A program made the translations under genes and the position numbers. A model generated the notes under the pieces. The model saw only the letters and a program-made list of their open reading frames with translations, was not told the DNA's origin and did not search any database. DNA of 64,000 bases from Lactobacillus huangpiensis. GTDB taxonomy: Bacteria > Bacillota > Bacilli > Lactobacillales > Lactobacillaceae. The stretch lies in assembly GCF_019972815.1 (NCBI RefSeq), contig NZ_BPPA01000007.1, forward strand, positions 1 to 64,000. Direction: 5' to 3'. Below are positions 1 through 6,489 of the stretch, piece after piece (the stretch's first letter is position 1; each line of letters begins with the position of its first letter).

Positions 1-1
1 C

Positions 2-40
2 CCGATCAAATATCGAAATCGTGCATTGAGTCTTGCGTAA
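2..40 (+). CDS. IS3-family transposase (OrfB), last codons only
   Basis: The first readable codons give PIKYRNRALSLA and then a TAA stop. This is the usual C-terminal ending of IS3-family OrfB integrases, and the same motif (PIQYRNQALS) occurs in the broken transposase near 11.3 kb. The gene starts outside the window, so its integrity cannot be judged. The element's right end should follow at about 49-73. Confidence 0.7.
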   Translation, partial: PIKYRNRALSLA

Positions 41-48
41 TATTAAAA

Positions 49-73
49 TGTCTAACTTTTTAGTTGCACTTCA
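49..73 (+). repeat. Right terminal inverted repeat of the IS3-family element (probable)
   Basis: The stretch begins TGTCTAACTTTTT and ends GCACTTCA, nine bases after the transposase stop. It has the shape of IS3/IS150-group ends (TG...CA, with a pyrimidine-rich middle). The matching left end is outside the window. It overlaps the last codons of the minus-strand gene next to it, so the insertion probably supplied that gene's stop codon. Confidence 0.55.
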
Positions 74-930
74 TTTTGCAATGTACCAATTTTTATGCCT
101 GTTTTCTGTTCGGCTTCTAACCAACTAGAATATTTTTTGCCAGCAATTACTATTTGATGAGATTTAGTTGAATCAATTTTTATGCCTTTTTTATCTAAAA
201 ATTCAGTTAATGATGGACGATTAATAACCTTTTGATTACTTTGGTTGATCAAAAAATTATTAATACGTGAAATAGTTAGGCTTTTATCATTGGATGCAGC
301 AACAACATTTTTAAAGCTTATTGTTTTACGTTCTTTGATTAATTTTTGAGCAGCTAAGATAATATCTTTTTCGACCTTTTTTTTTCGATTTTCACGTTCC
401 GTCTGCAGATCAAATTCTTTAGCAAAATCATCAATACCTTTCCAGTACTTCATTATTTGATTAGCTGGGAAATGATCTTTATACATTTCTTTCCAAGTTG
501 GCATACGATGATACTTCTCAATTTCTTTTCTGCCTTTATAAATGACCTCTTGTTTGCTAATAATTGAATTTCCAACAAAAGTAGCATTTATGTGACAGCT
601 TTTTAAGGCAGCCCTCCATGATCCACCTAATCTTCTGGCTGCAGTACGTGAATGTTCATATTGATTTTCTTTAGGAGGATAACCTAGTCTATGATATAAG
701 TCTTGAATTTCTGAAATCAGTTGTATGGTTGAAATTCCACGATCACAGTGTTTGATTACACCTACCTTGTAGTCATCCATTGACTGTAAAAAGTAACGAT
801 ATAAGCCATATTTTTTGATAATAATGGTTTGAGAACTAGTAGATAAATCTTTCTTCAAAGGAATTCTTTGAAGCTTTTCCTTTATTTCTTTATATTCCAT
901 AATAGCCGTATTTAAAGTCTTTTCTTCCAT
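52..930 (-). CDS. Homing-endonuclease-associated repeat protein, 3' end altered by IS insertion
   Basis: This 292-codon protein contains at least two copies of the helical repeat found beside HNH endonucleases. One copy is near residues 70-112 (LGYPPKENQY ... LGGSWRAALKSC) and a second near 130-172 (RMPTWKEMYK ... YWKGIDDFAKEF). These repeats are thought to bind DNA. I see no HNH or other nuclease motif. A strong AAAGGA ribosome site lies before the ATG. The last codons (VQLKS, stop) fall inside the IS3-family terminal repeat, so the original C-terminus has probably been replaced. Its role is unknown; a DNA-binding accessory or phage/plasmid-derived protein is likely. Confidence 0.6.
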   Translation of the reverse strand: MEEKTLNTAIMEYKEIKEKLQRIPLKKDLSTSSQTIIIKKYGLYRYFLQSMDDYKVGVIKHCDRGISTIQLISEIQDLYHRLGYPPKENQYEHSRTAARRLGGSWRAALKSCHINATFVGNSIISKQEVIYKGRKEIEKYHRMPTWKEMYKDHFPANQIMKYWKGIDDFAKEFDLQTERENRKKKVEKDIILAAQKLIKERKTISFKNVVAASNDKSLTISRINNFLINQSNQKVINRPSLTEFLDKKGIKIDSTKSHQIVIAGKKYSSWLEAEQKTGIKIGTLQNEVQLKS

Positions 931-1051
931 CTGTTTTTCCTTTCTAATTAGTCACAATTTAGCATTTGCTTTTTAGCTAGAATAAAATGTAAAAATTTTA
1001 AAAAAACTAAAAACAGGTGATGTATTATAATATTTTTAATATTTATCAAAT

Positions 1052-1084
1052 AAAAAAGCCCAGTTATTTAAACTGGACTTTTTC
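1052..1084. terminator. Bidirectional intrinsic terminator
   Basis: The arms AGCCCAGTT and AACTGGACT pair with one mismatch around a short AT loop. There is a T-run on the plus-strand side and an A-run on the other side. Confidence 0.6.
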
Positions 1085-1275
1085 TTTGAGCGAAAAAATT
1101 TTGATCTTGTGAATTGATCATAAACAAATATAATAAAATAATTACTAATTCTTCTAAAACAACAATAATTTGATTGAAAGATAAAATCAAAAAAATACAA
1201 TAAATATTGATTTTATCCAATCATCTAATCTAAAACAACTTTTTTAAAGTCTTATCATAATAAAACCTCCATACT

Positions 1276-1298
1276 AAAAAAGATCAGTTATGCTGATC
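1276..1298 (-). terminator. Intrinsic terminator (minus strand)
   Basis: GATCAG and CTGATC form a 6-bp stem. In the minus-strand reading it is followed by six T residues. It is a possible second terminator for the 431-codon gene. Confidence 0.55.
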
Positions 1299-1337
1299 CT
1301 CACTTGTAGTATTCAATTTTCTTATTTAACTCAACGC

Positions 1338-1369
1338 AAAAAAGGCTTTAAGTACATACTTAAAACCTT
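1338..1369 (-). terminator. Intrinsic terminator (minus strand)
   Basis: The arms AAGGCTTTAAGT and ACTTAAAACCTT pair with one wobble around a 4-base loop, and a T6 run follows on the minus strand. It lies downstream of the 431-codon gene. Confidence 0.6.
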
Positions 1370-1601
1370 AATTTTAGTTAGCGATAAACAATAAAAATAT
1401 CTTACGATAGTGATAAACAATAGACGAATTTCAACAATGAAATTCAACACCAACGCTTAATGATAAATCAAAAAATCAAGCAAAATTAAATGAATAAAAA
1501 TAAAATTTATTCACATGATTATTATACAAAATTTTTATCCAATAGTAACCCTAGATTATCTTGAAATATTATATCGTACTTGATAATATTCCAAGATTTT
1601 C

Positions 1602-2852
1602 CTACATATTAAAACTATCAGGATTTCCAAATTGGTCTTTTAAAACCTCTGACCAATTAGAAATATCATCAATATGATCGGGATATACACTTAATAAAGT
1701 TCCAAGTAATTGTATGAAATAATTTGAAACAGAGCGCTTTTCATCAGTGCTTACTCTAACTAACCGAGCAGGGCCATTAGCAGCTTCTGCAAATACGCAA
1801 CGAATGTTAGAATAATTGATCTTTTCTTGAATAAGACTATCAATAGGTAGAACTTTTTTTTCTTTAACTGTATTTTTTTTTGTTAAATAGACTGTATTGG
1901 AGAAGGCATCCCATTTTTGGCTTGGATAAAAGAAATAATTAAGTTCTTCACCTTTAACATTTTCAAAGAACTTATTATAGAACTTAATTGCACCAGGTAA
2001 CTGTTCTGGATATTTAGTATAAATTGCTTGATTTAATGATTTGAGACCTTTAAAAGTATCATCATAATTTGAATAAGTTAGAGATAAGAAATTGGTGTGT
2101 CTAGTACCCACGAAAAGGCAATGCCAATCATATGACTCATTCTGAATGTATTGTGCAACATCTATCACGTCTTGTTCCACTTTGTGTTCACTTAGAGACC
2201 TATCACAATCATAAGTGCCAAAAGTAGATAATCTTAATAATAAGGAATTAGTTTGGCTTCGCCAATCTGCACTCCTAAATAATAAATGTGTCCGCAACGT
2301 TCTTGCTTTTTTTTCAATAGCTTCCAAATATTTAATAGGATCCAAATTATAAGTACAACAAAAGCTAAAGACTAAATTAGCATATTCAGATATATTATTG
2401 AATGATGATTCGTAATACATAGTATTATTGTCATAATTTACAAATAAAGTATAATCAAGAATTTCATCATTCTTTTTTAGAGTCTTAAGACTAAGATTTA
2501 AATCCTCAAGTTCCTTTTCAATTGATTCAATTTTAGAAATATTCATATATTTACCGATGTGAGTAAAAGTATCAGTAAGCTGAATATAATCAAAATCTTC
2601 ATTAATTTTCTCTACAGGATTTTTTCGATAGCAAATATCTTTAATGCCACTAGTTATTCTCTCAAATAGGTAATCTTTTTTAAATTGAGATTGTAGTAGC
2701 AAGTTAAAAATCAAATCTGATTGTCCCTGCATAGAATTACCACAAGTAAAATTGGATACAGCTTGGTCTTTATAATATACTGTGATTAATCCTGAGTAAC
2801 AAGTTATATCATCTAATTTTTCTACCATGTTTTTAATTTCGTTAATTTTCAT
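1602..2852 (-). CDS. Hypothetical protein, unrecognised (about 416 aa)
   Basis: I do not recognise this protein. I place the start at the ATG at 2852 because a GGAG site sits six bases upstream; the open frame extends another 15 codons to a TTG at 2897 without a better site. It appears soluble: no signal peptide or membrane segment is evident, and there is a coiled-coil-like stretch (ELEDLNLSLKTLKKNDE) near residues 110-130. Cysteines are scattered and do not form an obvious zinc motif. It stands alone, on the minus strand, within an island of toxin-antitoxin and recombinase genes. That position makes a phage-, plasmid- or defence-related role possible but unproven. Confidence 0.55.
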   Translation of the reverse strand: MKINEIKNMVEKLDDITCYSGLITVYYKDQAVSNFTCGNSMQGQSDLIFNLLLQSQFKKDYLFERITSGIKDICYRKNPVEKINEDFDYIQLTDTFTHIGKYMNISKIESIEKELEDLNLSLKTLKKNDEILDYTLFVNYDNNTMYYESSFNNISEYANLVFSFCCTYNLDPIKYLEAIEKKARTLRTHLLFRSADWRSQTNSLLLRLSTFGTYDCDRSLSEHKVEQDVIDVAQYIQNESYDWHCLFVGTRHTNFLSLTYSNYDDTFKGLKSLNQAIYTKYPEQLPGAIKFYNKFFENVKGEELNYFFYPSQKWDAFSNTVYLTKKNTVKEKKVLPIDSLIQEKINYSNIRCVFAEAANGPARLVRVSTDEKRSVSNYFIQLLGTLLSVYPDHIDDISNWSEVLKDQFGNPDSFNM

Positions 2853-3059
2853 GTTGTTCTCCATCTGATCTATAATTAATTTCTGATTCACTTTCAATTG
2901 TACAAAAATTTATTTGCCCAAAACGAAAGTTAAACATCCAAGAATTATTAAATATTTATCTTTAAAAGCATAATTTTTTCGATGCTGAGAAGGCGATTTT
3001 AAGACCAAGTTCAGTTAATTTAATTAACAATGACACAGAATGCTTAAAAATAGCAAAAG

Positions 3060-3095
3060 AAAAAAGCCCTTTTTTGAATGAAAAGAGCCTTTATA
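3060..3095 (-). terminator. Intrinsic terminator of the short integrase
   Basis: On the minus strand, AAAGGCTCTTTT pairs with AAAAAAGGGCTTT and runs into a T-rich tail just after the recombinase stop at 3107. Confidence 0.6.
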
Positions 3096-3106
3096 AATTT
3101 AGAAAA

Positions 3107-3739
3107 TTAAACTCTATTAAAGTTAATTTGATCTAGTAATGCTTCCTTACGTTCTTCTTCAAAACCTAAGTATCTGAAAGTCATTGCTTCGCTACTATGA
3201 TTCAACAAGTGAGATACGAAACCAATATTATGTCCTGTCTGTTCGTAAATAATGAATGCTCCAGTCTTTCTCATAGTATGTGAACCAATCCAATCAACAC
3301 CTAATTTAAGTCCAATTTTGTGACAGATACGATAATAAGTGTTCTCTGCAATCGGCTTATTTTCACCTAAGTATCTTGAACTTGGAAATAACCATTCACT
3401 AGATGCTAATTTTTTATAGGGATGCTTTTTTTCATAGTCTTGCAACCACTCATAGTAGTCTTCCAATACATCTCTTACTGGAGTGAGATATAGTCTGTTC
3501 TGCTTTTTTGTTTTCTTATCTTTGGTAAAGACTTCTTTTTTTACTCTGCCCCTCTTATCGAAAACTTGATCTTTTTTTAAAGCCAAAACATCACTTACTC
3601 TTAAGCACGTAACTTTACCTGTCTGAAAAATGGCATAGTTCCTTTCTCCCATTTCTCCTTCGCTTTTTAATTTGTCTAAAAACTTTTTTAGCATAATTGA
3701 GTCCGTAATTGGTCGTGTATCTTTATGTTTTCTCGGCAT
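3107..3739 (-). CDS. Short tyrosine recombinase/integrase (210 aa)
   Basis: This is a catalytic-domain-only tyrosine recombinase. The family residues are visible: Arg in TCLRVSDVL near residue 48, a Lys-rich beta-hairpin region (KDKKTKKQNRLYL), HTMR near 154-157, the second His in LLNHSS near 180 and the nucleophile Tyr in RYLGF near 190. It lacks the usual N-terminal SAM-like core-binding domain, so it resembles the compact FimB/FimE-size recombinases in length (about 200 aa). The ribosome site AAGGAA precedes the ATG. A perfect 33-bp inverted repeat lies about 150 bp upstream. It could act on a nearby invertible or integrative site; the substrate is not known. Confidence 0.75.
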   Translation of the reverse strand: MPRKHKDTRPITDSIMLKKFLDKLKSEGEMGERNYAIFQTGKVTCLRVSDVLALKKDQVFDKRGRVKKEVFTKDKKTKKQNRLYLTPVRDVLEDYYEWLQDYEKKHPYKKLASSEWLFPSSRYLGENKPIAENTYYRICHKIGLKLGVDWIGSHTMRKTGAFIIYEQTGHNIGFVSHLLNHSSEAMTFRYLGFEEERKEALLDQINFNRV

Positions 3740-3887
3740 TTTTTGTTCCTTACTTTATGTTATCTTTTAAAGCCTTGCTATATGGTTATTTTAACGTATT
3801 AAGTAGAATAATTCTATTATATTTATTTATTCTACATAGTTAAATAGCTCAAAATTTTACTATCAGTAAGAATGCACCTTTTAGCAT

Positions 3888-3920
3888 ACTATGTAGAAAA
3901 AGTATCTTTTTCTACATAGT
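3888..3920. repeat. Perfect 33-bp inverted repeat upstream of the integrase
   Basis: The arms ACTATGTAGAAAAAG and CTTTTTCTACATAGT are perfectly complementary around a 3-base centre (TAT). A third copy of the outer 10 bases lies at 3831-3840. There is no T-run outside the arms, so this is not an ordinary terminator. It could be a recombinase binding or crossover site, or an operator. Confidence 0.65.
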
Positions 3921-4020
3921 TTAAATTTGAAGATGTTTAATCAAAACAAAATATACGGCTAAGTTTATTAATTAATAGTCAAAAAAGATGAACTAGGCCT
4001 TAGAATCGCTCTCTCAGCAT

Positions 4021-4057
4021 AACAAAAAACAGAAGCAAGGTATAAACTTACTTCTGT
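4021..4057 (-). terminator. Intrinsic terminator of hicAB
   Basis: ACAGAAG-AAG and CTT-CTTCTGT pair with one mismatch. On the minus strand the hairpin is followed by TTTTTGTT. It lies 120 bp beyond the hicB stop. Confidence 0.6.
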
Positions 4058-4175
4058 ATATTTAATCTGTAGAAACCTTTTTCCGAAAAAGTACAATATC
4101 TTTTAAGTTATAAGGATCATAATCTTTTATAAAAATTGGTATAACCTTCCAAGGACTATTAACCAAACATAAATA

Positions 4176-4580
4176 TTATTTTTCTTGCAAAATTGCATTA
4201 GTCAATAAAGATGAAAAATTCAATTTTAATTTTTTCGCTTTACGATCAGCCCACTGGGGAATGGTTAAAGTCTTTTTTACCAACTTATCGTTGTCTAAGT
4301 ACTTTGATACATTTGCTCTAATCAAAGTTGCAAAAGAACCATCCGGGACTTTCAGCTTATCTATTTTTGAAGGAGAGTTAATTGAGTCACCACTTTCAAT
4401 ATAGTCCGCCAAAGTTAATCCTAGTGCTTCCTCAGCCATCTCAATTCCATAAGAAATATTATCAGTATTGATTCCAGTAAAAGCACCTTGAATGTCAGGA
4501 AATTCGATTAAATAACCGCCATTAGTTTCTGGTGTAAAAATTGCAGGATAAACTAAATAAAGCTTAGTTTTTTTACTCAT
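4176..4580 (-). CDS. hicB: HicB-family antitoxin
   Basis: HicB antitoxins neutralise the HicA RNase and repress their own operon. The N-terminal part (residues 8-60) has the degraded RNase H-like fold typical of HicB (YPAIFTPETNGGYLIEFPDI, then GAFTGINTD ... AEEALGLTLADYI). The C-terminal tail (PQWADRKAKKLKLNFSSLLTNAIL) looks like the ribbon-helix-helix or HTH DNA-binding end. Length, 134 aa, is normal. It follows hicA by 57 bp on the same strand with its own AAAGGAG ribosome site, giving the usual toxin-first order. Chromosomal TA function is inferred from family and arrangement. Confidence 0.85.
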   Translation of the reverse strand: MSKKTKLYLVYPAIFTPETNGGYLIEFPDIQGAFTGINTDNISYGIEMAEEALGLTLADYIESGDSINSPSKIDKLKVPDGSFATLIRANVSKYLDNDKLVKKTLTIPQWADRKAKKLKLNFSSLLTNAILQEK

Positions 4581-4637
4581 AAAGCATTCTCCTTTGAAAA
4601 ACGCAAAGTGATTAAATTATCAACTTTGCGTAAAATT

Positions 4638-4829
4638 TCAGGGCTTTTTAAGCCCTGCTTCCTTAAGAATTTTACGCTCAAGGCCATTACCAAGATCTTG
4701 ATTGCCATGAATAGGTACCGTTATTCTTACACCATCTTTATATAAATGATGATGTGAGCCAGCAACTCGACGTTCAATCCAGCCATTTTCGAGTAATAGC
4801 TTGAGCATCTCCTTTCCTGTAAGTGGCAT
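4638..4829 (-). CDS. hicA: HicA-family mRNA interferase toxin
   Basis: This is a 63-aa dsRBD-like toxin of the YcfA/HicA family, which cleaves mRNA independently of translation. The family pattern is complete: a GKEMLKLLLENGW helix, the catalytic His in GSHHHLYK near residue 26, then the strand ITVPIHG and the terminal helix LERKILKEAGL. It has a strong AAGGAGGT site and is first in the operon, with hicB downstream. The toxin looks intact. Promoter and palindromic operator are directly upstream (4855-4883). Confidence 0.88.
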   Translation of the reverse strand: MPLTGKEMLKLLLENGWIERRVAGSHHHLYKDGVRITVPIHGNQDLGNGLERKILKEAGLKKP

Positions 4830-4854
4830 GTATACTTACCTCCTTACGTTTTTA

Positions 4855-4883
4855 ATTGTAACACGTATTACACGTGTAAACAA
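4855..4883 (-). promoter_or_regulatory. hicAB promoter with palindromic operator
   Basis: On the minus strand a -35 TTGTTT (4878-4883) and a -10 TACAAT (4855-4860) are separated by exactly 17 bp. The spacer contains the perfect 12-bp palindrome TTACACGTGTAA (4868-4879) and an overlapping ACACGT/ACGTGT pair. Occupancy by HicB would block RNA polymerase, which fits the autorepression known for HicAB. Confidence 0.7.
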
Positions 4884-5215
4884 CAAATAAATTAGTTAGC
4901 GTCTTTTAGTCACTAGCCACTTCATTAATCCTAGAATACTAAAAAGCAGTTAGAGGGATGTTTACGTGCATCCATTGAATAGAGCCATCATTCAACCTAA
5001 GAGAAGTTGTCAAGAACTTTATAACTTAGCACAATACTTACCTAAGAAAAATTTTTCAAACCAGCTTTAGTCAAACGAAATATCATTAGAGCTTTACCGC
5101 AATTTAATTAATCGTTGGCGTCCTGGAACATACACCTTACCTGTTATCAGTCATTTACCATTTGAATTTATCTAACAGCAGGCTTAATTTGTTTTTAAAA
5201 ACTATTAGGTAGTCG
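4884..5215. other. Intergenic stretch, no supported gene
   Basis: I see only short broken frames here on the plus strand (for example about 4971-5070 and 5073-5175). None has a start with a ribosome site. It is probably decayed sequence within the island. Confidence 0.4.
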
Positions 5216-5220
5216 AAACA

Positions 5221-5250
5221 AAAAGAGAGCTTAAAGCTCTCTTTTTTACG
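5221..5250. terminator. Intrinsic terminator, bidirectional
   Basis: AAAGAGAGCT and AGCTCTCTTT form a clean stem flanked by A- and T-runs. It lies just beyond the minus-strand XRE gene, which it probably terminates. Confidence 0.7.
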
Positions 5251-5285
5251 TATTTAGACTTGCTGATATTAAGACGGTATGAATT

Positions 5286-5519
5286 CTATCCTATCCTTAC
5301 CTTTTGCTTAGTTGCTTGGGCAATTTTACTCAATAACTTTGTGGAAGTATTCATTGAACCACTCTTTATCCGTACAATTGTTGATTGTGGCTTATCTATT
5401 AGTTTTGCAAATTCTCTTTGGCTTAAGCCAAGATTACTTCGTAAATTCCTTACCTGAACAGCAATTTCAAAATTTATATTATTTTGACTAACTTCTTTGG
5501 CAAATTCAGGATCACGCAT
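5286..5519 (-). CDS. XRE-family helix-turn-helix protein, HigA-like antitoxin
   Basis: This 77-aa protein has one Cro/C1-type HTH (residues 26-72: VQVRNLRSNLGLSQREFAKL, then IDKPQSTIVRIKSG). The opening RDPEFAKEV is typical of HigA-like antitoxins. The same frame continues upstream (EYARERS before the Met), but no start with a ribosome site is in frame. A toxin remnant with the HigB-type ending lies directly upstream in the usual toxin-first order. It may therefore be an orphan antitoxin whose own N-terminus was also damaged. Confidence 0.6.
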   Translation of the reverse strand: MRDPEFAKEVSQNNINFEIAVQVRNLRSNLGLSQREFAKLIDKPQSTIVRIKSGSMNTSTKLLSKIAQATKQKVRIG

Positions 5520-5538
5520 ACTACGTTCACGTGCATAT

Positions 5539-5690
5539 TCATAAATTTTTACCTCTTTTCAAATTCAATCTTCTTTTCTTTGCCTTACTTATTTCTTTGA
5601 TTGGTGTTTTTTGTCTTTTTTATTAAAACCATGTGTCATAACATAATGCCCATTTTTAAGTCGTAATTGTTTTAAGAACCTCTACGATAA
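5539..5690 (-). pseudogene. HigB/RelE-type toxin remnant
   Basis: Two minus-strand frames together read LKQLRLKNGHYVMTHGFNKKD and then KKTPIKEISKAKKRRLNLKR. This matches the conserved C-terminus of phage Gp49/HigB-like toxins (HGF-KKT-KTP-KEI--A). The N-terminal half is absent and a frameshift separates the two parts. It sits immediately upstream of the HigA-like antitoxin, the expected position. The assignment rests on motif recall, not on an alignment. Confidence 0.5.
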
Positions 5691-5806
5691 AGAATATGAA
5701 CTAACAAAGTTTGCTACCTTTAATAATTAAAATGGTATTATACTTCCTTTATAGCATCTTTATTATCATTTATAATAGACATATAAAGATTTGGAGATGA
5801 AACTAC

Positions 5807-5962
5807 TTGGATGCAAAACAATATTCAAAATTAATTGATAAGGAATTACAAAATTTACCAATTTATGTGTTTTATTATTCACAACAACCTAATCTTTCTT
5901 TGACTACTGTTTACCAATATTGTCTAGCTGTCCAATTATTTAATATAGCCCAAATCTATTAA
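5807..5962 (+). pseudogene. XerS-like tyrosine recombinase, N-terminal remnant
   Basis: Starting at a TTG after GGAG, the frame reads KLIDKELQNLPIYVFYYSQQ, followed by LSLTTVYQYCLAVQLF, and stops after 51 codons. This resembles the first residues of XerS (the 'LMPWYVLEYYQ...SFTTLYEYL' region), the recombinase of lactococci, streptococci and relatives. The catalytic domain is absent. It is a fragment, possibly left by an imprecise deletion. Confidence 0.4.
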
Positions 5963-6489
5963 TTATGCATACTCTCAAATATTTACTTATCAGTTATTGT
6001 GTCCTGACACATGAACTTGTTGGTTATTAATTTTTGATCTAAAATAAAAAGTTAGCTTGACAATCACTTATTTCATATAACTGACTTCCTTGTTAATGCA
6101 CTTTTTCAACACATGGACCCTAAGTGTCCAATACTTTTCAAACAGATTTAAGCAAGGAAATAACGAAGCTGCCAATTTTTATAACGACGTTAATTACTAT
6201 TAGGATAAAGCGTAAAAAATGCTTACAACTCAAACCCACTTTAGCACAAAACAAAAGTGGTAAAGGCAAAATTGAGCTAGCCTCATCTCCATCACTAACG
6301 TTAGAATGTTTATATATAAAAAATCATAATGAGACTAGTGTGCAAGAGAACCGTTTAACTGGTAAAGACCACACTGCTATCAAAACCTAATCAATAACCT
6401 AAGTGTGAAACTTGTGTTAACTATCATCAAAAAAATTTATACTTAATTCTTGACATACTTCATATTTTTACTTTTGATTTTCACTGTAC
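5963..6489. other. Stretch without a supported gene
   Basis: A plus-strand open frame at 6124-6390 has a GTG start, no ribosome site and an unusual composition (rich in K, T and S), with no recognisable domain. I take it as chance or decayed sequence. No clear terminator for the ABC-transporter gene is visible either. Confidence 0.4.

Larger units (their letters stand above)
931..1601. other. AT-rich intergenic stretch with several terminator hairpins
   Basis: No convincing gene is present in this 670-bp stretch. It contains a bidirectional terminator near 1052-1083, two tandem minus-strand terminators (1282-1298 and 1342-1369) and a long imperfect hairpin at 1558-1597 just after the stop of the next minus-strand gene. 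The run of terminators suggests successive insertions or deletions of transcription units. Confidence 0.5.
3740..4175. other. Non-coding stretch with recombinase-linked repeats and hicAB terminator
   Basis: This stretch holds three copies of the 10-mer TCTACATAGT or its complement (3831-3840, 3888-3897, 3911-3920). The last two form a perfect inverted repeat. A minus-strand terminator at 4029-4057 serves hicAB. A 34-codon minus-strand frame (about 4071-4164, reading SPWKVIPIFIKDYDPYNL) is open but lacks a convincing start, so I do not call it a gene. Confidence 0.5.

Noticed and set aside
4071-4164. Small minus-strand ORF after hicB (SPWKVIPIFIKDYDPYNL)
   Set aside because: It is only about 34 codons from a TTG in the hicB frame, without a ribosome site; it could be chance or relic.
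6124-6390. Plus-strand ORF of 88 codons
   Set aside because: It has a GTG start without a ribosome site, odd composition and no recognisable domain; it lies in decayed sequence.
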